In this document: one piece after another, positions 28,990 to 38,471 of the stretch
Numbering within the stretch: the first letter of the stretch is position 1
Layout: every line of letters starts with the position of its first letter
Source of the DNA: Mycobacterium colombiense
GTDB lineage: Bacteria; Actinomycetota; Actinomycetes; Mycobacteriales; Mycobacteriaceae
Assembly (NCBI RefSeq): GCF_003284935.1
Contig: NZ_QMEV01000001.1
Coordinates: 124,001 to 188,000, forward strand
Direction: 5' to 3'
DNA: 64,000 nt
Program-made: the position numbers and the translations under genes
The notes under the pieces: model-generated
Told to the model about the DNA's origin: nothing
The model's database searches: none
What the model saw: only the letters and a program-made list of their open reading frames with translations

Positions 28990-29397
28990 ATGTCCGCTAT
29001 CACGATTGACCGCACGGGTACCCGGGACGGCTTGCTTCGCCTCGCCATGCGCGCCGACGCCGCCATCAGCGGGCTGGTCGGTCTGGCCGGGCTCCCGTTC
29101 GCCGGCTGGCTCGCCGACCTTTCGGGCACCACAAAGGCCTTCGAGTACGGCATGGCCGCGTTCTTGATCGCTTACGGCGTGGTGGTCTTCGGGCTGGCCA
29201 CGTTGCCCTCGGTGCGGCGCGCCGGCATGGCCGTCATCATCGGCAACGTGGCATACACGGTGGCCGCAATCGTTCTGGTGCTCGCGGACGTCTTCCCGCT
29301 GACGTCGGCCGGTGTGGTGCTGAACCTGGCGGCCGGCGTGGGCACCCTGGTGTTCGCGGAAGTGCAGTATCAGGGCTGGCGTCGCGCCAGGGCCTGA
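28990..29397 (+). CDS. Small four-helix integral membrane protein
   Basis: A 135-residue hypothetical membrane protein corresponding in position to Rv2437. Four hydrophobic segments are visible (near residues 26-45, 53-73, 80-103 and 105-125). The N-terminus has charged residues (RDGLLRLAMRAD) and the C-terminus ends in a basic tail (WRRARA). AAAGGAAC lies upstream of ATG 28990. No catalytic motif is recognised, and the function is unknown. Ends at a strong bidirectional hairpin shared with nadE. Confidence 0.75.
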   Translation: MSAITIDRTGTRDGLLRLAMRADAAISGLVGLAGLPFAGWLADLSGTTKAFEYGMAAFLIAYGVVVFGLATLPSVRRAGMAVIIGNVAYTVAAIVLVLADVFPLTSAGVVLNLAAGVGTLVFAEVQYQGWRRARA

Positions 29398-29410
29398 ACC
29401 GAAACGCCGC

Positions 29411-29438
29411 GGGCCCGCCCGGTGATCCGGGCGGGCTC
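29411..29438. terminator. Bidirectional hairpin between convergent genes
   Basis: GCCCGCCCGG (29413-29422) and CCGGGCGGGC (29427-29436) form a perfect 10-bp stem with a TGAT loop, extendable by two pairs. It lies 13 bp after the membrane-protein stop and 14 bp before the nadE stop. There is no T-run, which is common for mycobacterial terminators. Confidence 0.8.
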
Positions 29439-29451
29439 GTGAGCCCGCAGG

Positions 29452-31494
29452 CTAATCCTTGGGGACTTCGCGTTCGATCTCGTCGAGCCAGATGCGTGCG
29501 GACATGTCGGATGGCGCGCGCCAATCCCCCCGCGGCGACAGCGAACCGCCGTGCGACACCTTGGGCCCGTTGGGCAGCGCCGAGCGTTTGAACTGGCTGA
29601 ACGAATAGAACCGCTGCACGAACACCTGCAGCCAGTGCCGGATTTCCTTGAGCGTGTAGGACGGCCGCTTGTCCTCGGGGAAGCCGGGCGGCCAGATGCC
29701 GTGGTCGGGATCGTGCCAGGCGTGCCAGGCCAAAAACGCGATCTTGGACGGCCGGAATCCGAAGCGCAGCACGTGGAACAGCGAAAAGTCTTGCAGGGCA
29801 AACGGTCCCACCTTTGCCTCGCTGCTCTGCAGCTCTTCTTCCTCGCCGCTGGGAACCAGTTCCGGGGTGATCTCGGTGTCGAGCACCGACTGCAGCACCT
29901 CGCTGACCTCCGGCTCGAACTGTTCCGACGAGATCACCCAACGGATCAAGTGCTGGACGAGCGTTTTGGGCACTCCGGCATTGACGTTGTAGTGCGACAT
30001 CTGGTCGCCCACACCGTATGTCGACCAGCCCAGCCCCAGCTCGGACAGATCACCGGTGCCCAGCACGATGCCGCCGCGCTGGTTGGCCAGCCGGAACAGG
30101 TAATCGGTGCGCAAACCGGCCTGAACGTTTTCGAAGGTGACGTCGTACACCTTCTCGCCGCGCGCGAAGGGGTGATCCATCTCCTTGAGCATCAGCTCCG
30201 CGCTCTGGCGAATGTCGATCTCGGCGAACGTCACACCCAGCGTGCGGCACAACTCGGACGCGTTGCGCTTGGTGCGGTCGCCGGTGGCGAAGCCGGGCAG
30301 CGTGAACGCCAGAATGTCGCTGCGCGGCCGTTGTTCGCGATCCATCGCGCGGGCGGCCACGATCAGGGCGTGCGTCGAGTCCAGCCCACCGGAAATCCCG
30401 ATGACCACCTTCGGGAAATCCAGCGCGCGCAACCGCTGTTCGAGGCCGGCTACCTGGATGTTGTAGCCCTCGAAGCAATCCTGTTCCAGCCGTTGCGGAT
30501 CGGCCGGCACGAAGGGGAAGCGCTCGATGTCGCGCCGCAGTCCGATGTCGCCGCCGGGTGGGTCCAACCGGAACTCGATGTGCCGGTACGCGTCCGTCGT
30601 CGTCCGGTGGTGGAGCCGGTTGTCGTCGAAGGTGCCCATCCGCAGCCGCTCCGAGCGGAGCAATTCGACGTCGACGTCGGCGATGCTGCGCCGCTCCCCC
30701 TTGGGGAAGCGCTCCGACTGGGCCAGCATCACGCCGTTTTCGAACACCATGGTCTGACCGTCCCAGGCCAGATCCGTCGTCGATTCGCCTTCCCCGGCAG
30801 CCGAATAGACGTAGGCGGCCAGGCAGCGCGACGACGCTGAACGCGCCAGCAGGCAGCGGTCCTCGGCGCGCCCGATGGTGATCGGGCTGCCGGACAGGTT
30901 GGCCAGCACCGTCGCGCCCGCCAGCGCGGCCTCGGCGCTGGGCGGAATCGGGACGAACATGTCCTCGCAGATCTCCACGTGCAGCACGAAGCCGGGCACG
31001 TCGGAAGCCGCGAAGAGCAGGTCGGGACCGAACGGCGCCTCGACGCCCGCCAGCCGGATGGTGCCGCGCTCGTCGTCGCCGGGTGCGATCTGGCGGCGCT
31101 CGTAGAACTCCCGATAGGTGGGCAGGTAGGACTTCGGCGCCACCCCGAGCACGGCGCCGCGGTGGATCACCACGGCCGTGTTGTAGATCCGGTGCCGATG
31201 ACGCAGCGGGGCGCCGACGACCAGCACCGGCAGCAGCTCGGCCGACGCCGCAACGATCTCGTCGATGGCCTTTTCGACGTCATCGAGCAAGAGATCCTGC
31301 AGCACGATGTCCTCGATGGAATACCCGGACAGCGTCAGCTCCGGGAAGACGGCTAGCGCGACCGCGTCGTCGTGGCACTCCTGGGCGATCCGCAGGACGG
31401 TCTCGGCGTTGGCGGCCGGGTCACTGATGGCGGTGTGGTGGGTGCATGCGGCGACGCGGACGAAGCCCTGGCTGTAAGCGTTGTAAAAGTCCAT
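29452..31494 (-). CDS. nadE: Glutamine-dependent NAD+ synthetase
   Basis: Last step of NAD synthesis: amidates deamido-NAD using ammonia from glutamine. At 680 residues it has an N-terminal nitrilase-like glutaminase domain (about 1-290) with the Glu of FPELTLSGYS, the Lys of PKSYLPTYREFYE, and the Cys176 nucleophile in HVEICEDMF. The C-terminal synthetase domain (about 330-680) carries the ATP-binding SGGLDSTHAL motif. The length and Cys176 numbering match the M. tuberculosis enzyme (Rv2438c). The start ATG is 59 bp from the divergent isochorismatase-like gene. Confidence 0.95.
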   Translation of the reverse strand: MDFYNAYSQGFVRVAACTHHTAISDPAANAETVLRIAQECHDDAVALAVFPELTLSGYSIEDIVLQDLLLDDVEKAIDEIVAASAELLPVLVVGAPLRHRHRIYNTAVVIHRGAVLGVAPKSYLPTYREFYERRQIAPGDDERGTIRLAGVEAPFGPDLLFAASDVPGFVLHVEICEDMFVPIPPSAEAALAGATVLANLSGSPITIGRAEDRCLLARSASSRCLAAYVYSAAGEGESTTDLAWDGQTMVFENGVMLAQSERFPKGERRSIADVDVELLRSERLRMGTFDDNRLHHRTTTDAYRHIEFRLDPPGGDIGLRRDIERFPFVPADPQRLEQDCFEGYNIQVAGLEQRLRALDFPKVVIGISGGLDSTHALIVAARAMDREQRPRSDILAFTLPGFATGDRTKRNASELCRTLGVTFAEIDIRQSAELMLKEMDHPFARGEKVYDVTFENVQAGLRTDYLFRLANQRGGIVLGTGDLSELGLGWSTYGVGDQMSHYNVNAGVPKTLVQHLIRWVISSEQFEPEVSEVLQSVLDTEITPELVPSGEEEELQSSEAKVGPFALQDFSLFHVLRFGFRPSKIAFLAWHAWHDPDHGIWPPGFPEDKRPSYTLKEIRHWLQVFVQRFYSFSQFKRSALPNGPKVSHGGSLSPRGDWRAPSDMSARIWLDEIEREVPKD

Positions 31495-31553
31495 CGCCCT
31501 TCCATTGTCGTCGCGGGCGTGTCAACTCGCCGCCGCCGGGTATCCCCGACGAC

Positions 31554-32099
31554 ATGAGCGACACTGCGGTCCTGGTAGTCGACATGATGAACACGTATCA
31601 GCATCCCGACGCTGAAAATCTAATACCCAATGTCGAGAAGATCATCGAGCCTTTGAGCGATTTGGTTCGCCGGGCCCGCGAAGCCGACGGCGTCGACCTG
31701 GTCTACGTCAACGACAACTACGGTGATTTCACCGCGCACTTCTCCGACATCGTCCGGTCCGCATGCGACGGGGCCAGGCCCGATCTGGTGAAGCCGATCC
31801 TGCCGTCCGACGAGTGCCGCGTGATGACCAAGGTCCGCCACAGCGCGTTTTATGCCACGGCGCTGGCGTATCTGCTGGGCAGGCTGGAGACCAAGCGGTT
31901 GATCATCGCCGGGCAGGTCACCGAGCAATGCATCCTCTACACCGCCCTGGACGCGTACGTGCGCCACTTCCCCGTGGTGATCCCGACCGATGCCGTCGCG
32001 CACATCGATCCCGACCTGGGCGCCGCGGCCTGCAAGATGATGGAACAGAACATGTCCGCCGAGCTCACGACGGCCGCGGACTGCCTCGGCTCGGCCTGA
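31554..32099 (+). CDS. Isochorismatase-like cysteine hydrolase
   Basis: A 181-residue member of the isochorismatase/nicotinamidase superfamily. Catalytic triad candidates are the Asp in LVVDMMN near residue 8, the Lys in VMTKVRHSAF near residue 91, and the Cys in GQVTEQCILYTALDAY near residue 125. The ATG at 31554 is chosen, since in-frame upstream sequence lacks similarity. The substrate is not recognisable. Lying next to nadE and a sirtuin, a nicotinamide-related role is possible but unproven. M. tuberculosis lacks this gene between nadE and proB. Confidence 0.75.
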   Translation: MSDTAVLVVDMMNTYQHPDAENLIPNVEKIIEPLSDLVRRAREADGVDLVYVNDNYGDFTAHFSDIVRSACDGARPDLVKPILPSDECRVMTKVRHSAFYATALAYLLGRLETKRLIIAGQVTEQCILYTALDAYVRHFPVVIPTDAVAHIDPDLGAAACKMMEQNMSAELTTAADCLGSA

Positions 32100-32154
32100 T
32101 CGTCCTCTTCGGCGGTCAGACATCGTCGCACGACGACTCCGTACTCTGGACAAG

Positions 32155-33003
32155 GTGACCGCCGCCTGCGCAGAATCCCCGGAACTGGTCACGGTGTTGG
32201 CCGGGCGCCGGATTGCGGTGCTGACGGGCGCGGGCATGTCCACCGATTCGGGCATCCCCGATTACCGCGGGCCCGATTCGCCGCCCGGCAATCCCATGAC
32301 CATCCGCCAGTTCACCGGCGATCCGGCGTTTCGGCAGCGATATTGGGCACGCAACCACGTCGGTTGGCGCCACATGGACGACACGCTGCCCAACGCCGGC
32401 CACCGGGCGCTGGCCGCGCTGGAGGACGCGTCGGTGGTCACCGGCGTGATCACCCAGAACGTCGACCTGTTGCACTCCAAGGCGGGCAGCCGAAACGTCA
32501 TCAACCTGCACGGCACCTACGCGCAGGTGATCTGCTTGAGCTGCGGATCCACCGTGGCCCGCGCCGCGTTGGCCGAACGGCTCGAAGCGCTCAACCCCGG
32601 ATTCATCGAGCGCGCCGAAGCCATCGGCGGGCTGGCGGTGGCACCCGACGCCGACGCCGTCGTCGCGGATACCGCGTCGTTCCGGTATCTGGATTGCGAG
32701 CGCTGCGGCGGCATGCTCAAGCCCGACATCGTCTACTTCGGCGAAAGCGTCCCCAAAGACGTTGTGGCACAAGCATATACATTGGTCGAGGAGGCGGATG
32801 CGCTGCTGGTCGCCGGCTCGTCGCTGACCGTGTTCTCCGGCTACCGGTTTGTGCGGCACGCCGCCGCGCTGGGCATCCCGGTGGCCATCGTCAACCGCGG
32901 CGGTACCCGCGGCGACGACCTGGCCACCGTCAAGGTCGATGGCGGCTGCTCGGAGCTGATGGTCCTGCTCGCCGACGAGTTAGCGCCGCTGGCAACGCAT
33001 TAG
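32155..33003 (+). CDS. Sir2-family NAD-dependent deacylase, class II (SIRT4-like)
   Basis: A 282-residue sirtuin. NAD-binding and catalytic motifs are [15 protein letters not shown] near residues 25-39, TQNVDLLH, and the HG catalytic His in INLHGTYAQ. The zinc site consists of CLSC and CERC separated by about 55 residues. The long insertion between the Cys pairs is a class II (SIRT4-type) trait. It starts at a GTG (32155) with an AAG just upstream. The stop overlaps the stop of the opposing P450 gene (TTAG, 33000-33003). Might remove acyl groups from proteins or ADP-ribosylate them. The target is unknown. Confidence 0.9.
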   Translation: MTAACAESPELVTVLAGRRIAVLTGAGMSTDSGIPDYRGPDSPPGNPMTIRQFTGDPAFRQRYWARNHVGWRHMDDTLPNAGHRALAALEDASVVTGVITQNVDLLHSKAGSRNVINLHGTYAQVICLSCGSTVARAALAERLEALNPGFIERAEAIGGLAVAPDADAVVADTASFRYLDCERCGGMLKPDIVYFGESVPKDVVAQAYTLVEEADALLVAGSSLTVFSGYRFVRHAAALGIPVAIVNRGGTRGDDLATVKVDGGCSELMVLLADELAPLATH

Positions 33004-34277
33004 AAGGTGCACGGCATGCTGCGGATGGCGTGCACGAAGTTGCCCGCCAGGTAGGACGGCTCGCCCGCCTGGATGTCGGGCAGTTGACGGAACAGCTCGC
33101 CGAACACGGCCCGCAGCTGCGCGCGGGCGACGTGCGCACCGAGGCAGAAATGCAGCCCGCCGCCGCCGAAGCCGACGTGGGGATTGGGGTCGCGGCTCAA
33201 GTCCAGACGCTCCGGATGGTCGAACACCTCGGTGTCCCAGTTGCCGGACGGATAGAACATGACCACCTTCTCCCCCGCCCGGATGGTCTGACCGCCCAGC
33301 TCGATATCCGTTGCCGCGGTGCGGCGGAAGGTCATGACCGGCGTCGCCCAGCGGATGAACTCCTCGATAGCCGTGCCGATTCGGTTGTCGAAATCCTCGA
33401 GCAGCCATGCCTTTTGGTCGGGAAAATCGGTGAGTGCCCGCAGGGTATGACTGATGGTCTGGCGGGTGGTGTCGTTGCCCGCCACGGAGAGCAGGACGAA
33501 GAACGCCGCCACCTCCGCGTCCTGAAGCCGGTCGCCGTCGACTTCGGCGGTGACGAGGCTGCTGATCAGGTCGTCGCCCGGGTGCTCGCGACGCTCGGTG
33601 GCCAGCGCGCCGACGACTTGATGCAGGTACAGCTGGTTTTCCACCAGGACTTCCATCGCCGGGCGGCCGCCGAGGAATTCCGGGTCCGCCCAGGAGACCA
33701 GGGCGTCGGTGGCGTGCGCCATGCGCTCGCGCTCGGATTCCGGGATCCCCATCATGTCCGAGAGGGTGCGGATGGGCAGTTCCTTGGCGCAGTGGTCGAC
33801 GAAATCGGCGCCGCTGCCGGCGGATCGCAGCTCTTTCACGATGGTGGTGGCGTTGGCCTTGATCGAGTCCTCGATGCGGCGGACCTGGCGGGGGCTCAGC
33901 GCGGCGTGGGCGAGCTTGCGCAGCTTGGTGTGTCGCGGCGGGTCCATCGCCAGAAAGGATTGCGACGCCTCGAGCAACTCGACCGGGATGCTCTCGAACA
34001 TCACGCCCTGGCCGGACAGGAAGACGTCGTTGTTGCGGCTCACCGCGACGATGTCGGCGCGCCGGGTGACCGCCCAGAAGCCGGGATCGGCCGGATCGGG
34101 CATCAGCGAATCCTCGACCGGGGGATGCCAGCTGACCGGCCGCTCGGCCCGCAGCACCGCGAAGGAGCGTTCCCGATCCGCGGCCGTGGTGGACCAGAAC
34201 GCCCGCGACGACAGATCGATCTCGTCGTAGGCCCGACCGGACTTGTCGGTCCCGGACTTACCCGTCAGCACGGCCAT
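33000..34277 (-). CDS. Cytochrome P450
   Basis: A 425-residue soluble bacterial P450. The I-helix oxygen-activation motif is AGNDTTRQ, the K-helix ExxR is EEFIR, and the heme-ligand loop is GFGGGGLHFCLGAH with the Cys thiolate. The substrate and CYP family number cannot be assigned by eye. ATG 34277 has GGAGG upstream on its strand. The TetR gene is divergent with a shared palindrome, so repression by that TetR is likely. No ferredoxin gene is adjacent. The gene is absent at this place in M. tuberculosis. Confidence 0.93.
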   Translation of the reverse strand: MAVLTGKSGTDKSGRAYDEIDLSSRAFWSTTAADRERSFAVLRAERPVSWHPPVEDSLMPDPADPGFWAVTRRADIVAVSRNNDVFLSGQGVMFESIPVELLEASQSFLAMDPPRHTKLRKLAHAALSPRQVRRIEDSIKANATTIVKELRSAGSGADFVDHCAKELPIRTLSDMMGIPESERERMAHATDALVSWADPEFLGGRPAMEVLVENQLYLHQVVGALATERREHPGDDLISSLVTAEVDGDRLQDAEVAAFFVLLSVAGNDTTRQTISHTLRALTDFPDQKAWLLEDFDNRIGTAIEEFIRWATPVMTFRRTAATDIELGGQTIRAGEKVVMFYPSGNWDTEVFDHPERLDLSRDPNPHVGFGGGGLHFCLGAHVARAQLRAVFGELFRQLPDIQAGEPSYLAGNFVHAIRSMPCTF

Positions 34278-34333
34278 GGTGGTGATCCTCCGTCTCGTAT
34301 GACCCCGGTCACAGGCTCCCCGCGACGATATGC

Positions 34334-34350
34334 CTAGACACTGTGTCTAG
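34334..34350. promoter_or_regulatory. 17-bp palindrome, probable TetR operator
   Basis: CTAGACACTGTGTCTAG has perfect 8-bp arms around a single central base and sits between the divergent P450 and tetR genes. It ends 22 bp before the tetR -10 box and would cover its -35 region. A further half-like GTGTC lies at 34356-34360. Such sites are the usual autoregulatory targets of TetR repressors. Confidence 0.75.
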
Positions 34351-34371
34351 TCAACGTGTCAATATCTCGGT

Positions 34372-34377
34372 TATGCT
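34372..34377 (+). promoter_or_regulatory. Candidate -10 box for tetR (TATGCT), leaderless transcript
   Basis: TATGCT matches TANNNT. The A of the tetR ATG (34384) lies 7 nt downstream of the box, so the mRNA would start at the start codon, a frequent arrangement in mycobacteria. No Shine-Dalgarno sequence is visible before the ATG, which agrees with this. Confidence 0.5.
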
Positions 34378-34383
34378 CGGCCC

Positions 34384-35034
34384 ATGCCGTCGCTCACCCG
34401 TAAGCCGCCAGGCCACCGGAGCCTGGGCCGCGAGCAGCGACGCGAACAGATGGAGCGCCGGCTGCTGGACGCCACCGAACGGCTGATGCGCGAGGGCGCC
34501 AGCTTCACCGAGCTCAGCGTGGATCGGTTGTCGAGCGAGGCCGGCATTTCGCGGGCCAGCTTCTACATCTACTTCGAGGACAAGGGTCACCTGCTGCGCC
34601 GGCTCGCGGGACAGGTGTTCGGCGATCTGACCGACGGCGCGCGGAGCTGGTGGAGCGTGGCCGGGCGGCATGACCCCGACGACGCGCGGACCGCGATGAG
34701 CCGCATCATCGCCACCTACCGGCGGCATCAGGCGGTGCTGGTCGCGCTCAACGAAATGGCCGCCTACGATCCGCCGACGGCGGACACGTATCGCGAACTG
34801 CTGACCGGGATTTCGGAGCAGCTCACCCGCGTCATCGAAGACGGACAGGCCGACGGCTCGATCCGCCCCGGGCTGGCCGCGCTGACCACCGCCAGCGCGC
34901 TGACCTGGATGGTCGAGCGGGCCTGCCAGCAGAACCTGCCGGCCAAGCCTCCCGACTACGACGCCGAACTGGCCGCTACCCTCGCCGAGATCGTCTGGGG
35001 CGCACTGTATCTCAAGCCCACCTCGGAGCATTGA
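34384..35034 (+). CDS. TetR-family transcriptional regulator
   Basis: A 216-residue regulator. The helix-turn-helix lies at about residues 30-70 (FTELSVDRLSSEAGISRASF, then YIYFEDKGHLL), and the C-terminal part is a ligand-binding helical domain. It is divergent from the P450 gene with a 17-bp palindrome between them. The likely role is repression of the P450 and of itself until a small hydrophobic ligand binds. That is inference from the arrangement. Ends 30 bp from the convergent proB stop. Confidence 0.9.
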   Translation: MPSLTRKPPGHRSLGREQRREQMERRLLDATERLMREGASFTELSVDRLSSEAGISRASFYIYFEDKGHLLRRLAGQVFGDLTDGARSWWSVAGRHDPDDARTAMSRIIATYRRHQAVLVALNEMAAYDPPTADTYRELLTGISEQLTRVIEDGQADGSIRPGLAALTTASALTWMVERACQQNLPAKPPDYDAELAATLAEIVWGALYLKPTSEH

Positions 35035-35064
35035 TCGCGTCGGTCCGGACCGCGCCGGGCTCTG

Positions 35065-36168
35065 CTACACCGCCACCAGATCGTCGGCGTGCACCGCGGG
35101 CCGGCGCAGCTCACCGGGCAGCTCAGAGGTCGACCGGCCCATCATGGTGACCAGTTCGGTCGCGTCGTAGGCGACCACGCCGCGCGCCACCATCACCGCG
35201 TCCGGGCCGCGCAATTCCACGACATCGCCGGCGTAGAAGCGGCCGGCGACCGCGGTGATCCCCGCGGGCAGCAGCGAGCGACGCTGCCGCACCACCGCGC
35301 GCACCGCCCCCTCGTCCAGCGTCAGCTCACCGGCCGCCTCGGCGGCGTAACGCACCCAGAACCGGCGCGCCGACATCCGCACCGGGCGCGCGGCGAACAC
35401 CGTGCCGACGGAGGCGTCGGTGAGCGCGGTCGGCGCGTCGGCCGCCGCGGCCAGCAACACCGGCACACCGGCGTCGGCGGCCAGCAGCGCCGACGACATC
35501 TTCGAAGTCATCCCGCCGGTACCCAAATCGCTTCCGGGCCCGGCGATTACACCGATCAGATCCGCGGAGTCCGACACCTCCGGGATGAACCTGGCGCCGT
35601 CGGTCTTGCGCGGATCCGAGTCGTAGAGGCCATCGATGTCGGACAGCAACACCAACGCCTCGGCGCCGACCAGGTGCGCCACCAGCGCCGACAGCCGGTC
35701 GTTGTCACCGAACCGGATCTCGTTGGTGGCCACCGTGTCGTTCTCGTTGACGATCGCCACCGCGTGCAGTGCGCGCAGCCGATCCAGCGTGCGCTGGGCG
35801 TTGGTGTGCTGGGCCCGCATCGAGATGTCGTGCGCGCTGAGCAGCACCTGCCCCACCGTGCGGCCATAGCGGGCGAACGCGGCGCTCCACGAATTCACCA
35901 ACGCCACCTGGCCGACGCTGGCCGCGGCCTGCTTCGTCGCCAAATCCCTGGGGCGACGCGATAATCCGAGCGGCTCGATTCCGGCGGCGATGGCTCCCGA
36001 CGACACGATGACGACGTCGGTGCCCGCCTTCATCCGCGCCTCGATCGCGTCGACGAGTCCGGCCAGCCGGCCGGCGTCGAACACTCCCGCCGGTGTGGTC
36101 AGCGCGTTGGTCCCCACCTTGACGACCAGGCTGCGGGCAGTGCGGATGGCGTCGCGGTGCTCGCTCAC
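35065..36168 (-). CDS. proB: Glutamate 5-kinase with PUA domain
   Basis: First step of proline synthesis, phosphorylating glutamate. The 367-residue protein has the amino-acid-kinase core ([10 protein letters not shown] at the N-terminus, [39 protein letters not shown]) and a C-terminal PUA domain from about residue 280. It starts at GTG 36168, overlapping the obg stop in GTGA. It is last in the rplU-rpmA-obg-proB operon. Matches Rv2439c. Pathway partner proA is at 22861-24120. Confidence 0.95.
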   Translation of the reverse strand: MSEHRDAIRTARSLVVKVGTNALTTPAGVFDAGRLAGLVDAIEARMKAGTDVVIVSSGAIAAGIEPLGLSRRPRDLATKQAAASVGQVALVNSWSAAFARYGRTVGQVLLSAHDISMRAQHTNAQRTLDRLRALHAVAIVNENDTVATNEIRFGDNDRLSALVAHLVGAEALVLLSDIDGLYDSDPRKTDGARFIPEVSDSADLIGVIAGPGSDLGTGGMTSKMSSALLAADAGVPVLLAAAADAPTALTDASVGTVFAARPVRMSARRFWVRYAAEAAGELTLDEGAVRAVVRQRRSLLPAGITAVAGRFYAGDVVELRGPDAVMVARGVVAYDATELVTMMGRSTSELPGELRRPAVHADDLVAV

Positions 36169-37613
36169 GACTCCTCACCGTGTTCGCGGCGCTGGCGCCG
36201 GGCCGCCTTGCGTTCGGCGGCGCCGATGCGCTCGGTGCGCTCCAGCCGCGCGTCGGTCCCCCTTCCGGACAGCGCAACCTGTTGCCCGGCGGGCGTTTGC
36301 GGTTCCCAATCGAACGTCATATCCCCGATGGTCACTTCGCAGCCCGGTCGCGCACCCAGCCGCAGCAATTCCTCTTCAACGCCCAGGCGCGCCAGCCGGT
36401 CGGCGAGGTAACCGACGGCCTCGTCGTTGTCGAAGTTGGTCTGGCGGATCCACCGCTCGGGGCGCGCGCCGCTGACCACGAACGCGCCCGGTTGCCGGGG
36501 ATCGGGCTCGACGGAAAAACCGCTGTCGTCGACGGCCACCGGGCGAATCACCGGACGGCGCGGCACGATCTCGGGCTGGGCTGCCTTGTACTCCAAGATG
36601 ATCTGCCACAACCCGAAGATCAACGGCTGCAAGCCTTCTCGCGCGACCGTCGACACCAGAAACACCGGCCAGCCGCGCTCGGCGATCTCGTCGCGGACGA
36701 ACTCGGCGAGCTCGCGCGCCTCGGGCACGTCGATCTTGTTGAGCACCACGGCGCGGGGCCGCTCGGCCAGGTCACCCAGCGTCACGTCCCCTTGCAGGGT
36801 GGGCGTATACGCGGCGAGTTCGGCCTCCAGCGCGTCGATGTCGGAGATCGGGTCCCGGCCGGGTTCCGCGGTGGCGCAGTCGACGACGTGCACCAGCACG
36901 GCGCACCGCTCGATGTGCCGGAGGAAGTCCAGACCCAGGCCGCGCCCCTGCGATGCGCCCGGGATCAGGCCGGGCACGTCGGCAACGGTGAAGGTGTGCT
37001 CGCCGGCCGACACCACGCCCAGGTTGGGAACCAGCGTGGTGAACGGATAGTCGGCGATCTTGGGCTTGGCCGCCGAGATCGTCGACACCAGCGACGACTT
37101 GCCCGCCGAGGGGAAACCGATCAGGCCGGCGTCGGCCACGGTCTTGAGTTCCAGCGTCAGGTCGCGGGTCTGGCCCTGCTCGCCCAACAGCGCAAAGCCG
37201 GGAGCCTTGCGGGCCCGCGAGGCGAGCGCGGCGTTGCCCAGCCCGCCGCGTCCACCCGCGGCCGCTTCGAAGCGGGTGCCCGCGCCGACCAGGTCGGCGA
37301 GCAACCGACCGTTCTCGTCGAGCACGACGGTACCGTCGGGCACCTTGACTTCCAGGTCGGCCCCGGCGGCGCCGTCGCGGTTGTTGCCCATCCCCTGCTT
37401 GCCCGAGGGCGCGGTGACGTGCGGATGGAAATGGAAGTCGAGCAGGGTGTGCACCTGCGGATCGACGACGAGCATGATGCTGCCGCCGCGCCCGCCGTTG
37501 CCGCCGTCCGGGCCGCCGAGCGGCTTGAACTTCTCGCGATGGACAGAGGCGCAGCCGTTACCTCCGGCACCGGCGCGCGCATGGATGACGACGCGGTCGA
37601 CGAACCGAGGCAT
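36165..37613 (-). CDS. obg: GTPase Obg/CgtA
   Basis: Essential ribosome-associated GTPase acting in 50S maturation and stress responses. At 482 residues it has the glycine-rich Obg domain (about 1-158), the G domain with P-loop GFPSAGKSS, the VADVPGLI G3 motif and [10 protein letters not shown]4 motif, and a C-terminal OCT domain ending in a basic tail ([15 protein letters not shown]). ATG 37613 starts [15 protein letters not shown]. An in-frame GTG 15 bp upstream is possible but not needed. Between rpmA and proB, as in many actinobacteria. Matches Rv2440c. Confidence 0.95.
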   Translation of the reverse strand: MPRFVDRVVIHARAGAGGNGCASVHREKFKPLGGPDGGNGGRGGSIMLVVDPQVHTLLDFHFHPHVTAPSGKQGMGNNRDGAAGADLEVKVPDGTVVLDENGRLLADLVGAGTRFEAAAGGRGGLGNAALASRARKAPGFALLGEQGQTRDLTLELKTVADAGLIGFPSAGKSSLVSTISAAKPKIADYPFTTLVPNLGVVSAGEHTFTVADVPGLIPGASQGRGLGLDFLRHIERCAVLVHVVDCATAEPGRDPISDIDALEAELAAYTPTLQGDVTLGDLAERPRAVVLNKIDVPEARELAEFVRDEIAERGWPVFLVSTVAREGLQPLIFGLWQIILEYKAAQPEIVPRRPVIRPVAVDDSGFSVEPDPRQPGAFVVSGARPERWIRQTNFDNDEAVGYLADRLARLGVEEELLRLGARPGCEVTIGDMTFDWEPQTPAGQQVALSGRGTDARLERTERIGAAERKAARRQRREHGEES

Positions 37614-37675
37614 CGTGGGTCCTCTCACCTACCACCGGGCGCCGAAATCACCGGGCTTGGCCCGGAAAACACACC

Positions 37676-37942
37676 TCAGTCAGTGGCTTGTCCGGCGGCC
37701 ACGATGTTGACGGTCTTGCGGCCGCGCTTGACGCCGAACTCGACGGCGCCGGCTTCCTTGGCGAACAGCGTGTCGTCCCCGCCCCGCCCGACGCCCACGC
37801 CCGGGTGGAACTTGGTGCCGCGCTGCCGGACGATGATCTCGCCGGCCTTGACGACCTGGCCGCCGAATCGCTTCACGCCGAGCCGCTGTGCGGCGGAATC
37901 GCGACCGTTGCGCGAGCTGGAAGCGCCCTTCTTGTGTGCCAT
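37676..37942 (-). CDS. rpmA: 50S ribosomal protein L27
   Basis: Ribosomal protein located near the peptidyl-transferase centre. The 88-residue sequence starts [16 protein letters not shown], with the L27 hallmark [14 protein letters not shown] and [13 protein letters not shown]. There is no N-terminal extension needing cleavage, as found in Firmicutes. It lies 15 bp after rplU and 62 bp before obg, and is expected to be cotranscribed. Confidence 0.97.
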   Translation of the reverse strand: MAHKKGASSSRNGRDSAAQRLGVKRFGGQVVKAGEIIVRQRGTKFHPGVGVGRGGDDTLFAKEAGAVEFGVKRGRKTVNIVAAGQATD

Positions 37943-37957
37943 GTTGTGTCGCCCTCG

Positions 37958-38269
37958 CTACTTGATTCCGGTGACCTTCAGGACCGTCAGCTGCTGACGG
38001 TGTCCCTGACGCTTGTGGTAGCCGGTCTTGTTCCTGAACTTGTGGATACGGATCTTGGGGCCCTTGGTGTGCTCGAGCACCTCGCCGGTCACCGCGACTT
38101 TGGCCAGGGCGGCCGCGTCGGTGGTCACCTTGGCGCCGTCCACCACCAGGGCGACCGGCAGCGACACGTTCGAGCCGGGCTCGGATTCGAGCTTCTCGAC
38201 CTTGACGACGTCCCCGACGGCGACTTTGTACTGCTTGCCGCCCGTCTTCACGATTGCGTAGGTCGCCAT
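37958..38269 (-). CDS. rplU: 50S ribosomal protein L21
   Basis: Ribosomal protein of 103 residues with the L21 patterns [20 protein letters not shown] and the C-terminal [15 protein letters not shown]. The ATG (38269) has AAGGAGCAGGAG upstream on its strand. It is first in the L21-L27-obg-proB operon. The 202 bp between it and the rne stop hold no gene. In M. tuberculosis a dicarboxylate transporter gene lies in this gap. Confidence 0.97.
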   Translation of the reverse strand: MATYAIVKTGGKQYKVAVGDVVKVEKLESEPGSNVSLPVALVVDGAKVTTDAAALAKVAVTGEVLEHTKGPKIRIHKFRNKTGYHKRQGHRQQLTVLKVTGIK

Positions 38270-38471
38270 CGTCGCTCCTGCTCCTTCTTCTAGCCGCTGC
38301 TCTGCGCGTCGGGCGCGAACCAGCCGCGGTGCACGTGGTGGGTCTGGGTTGCGGGCCTGCGCCGATTACCCGGGAGTCCCGCTGCCGCCGGCCGAAGTTT
38401 TCCGCGCCCGGCCTGACGACAACTGTCCAAGGGTACGTGACCAGCGGCTACAGGGTCAAACTGACACCGGC

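Noticed and set aside
32343-34337. Plus-strand frame of 664 codons across the sirtuin and P450
   Set aside because: It is an out-of-frame reading of the sirtuin followed by antisense of the P450. It has no membrane, signal or domain features.
35041-35052. 12-bp palindrome CGGTCCGGACCG between tetR and proB as a terminator
   Set aside because: The stem would be only four pairs around a CCGG loop, which is too weak. It is probably chance in GC-rich DNA.
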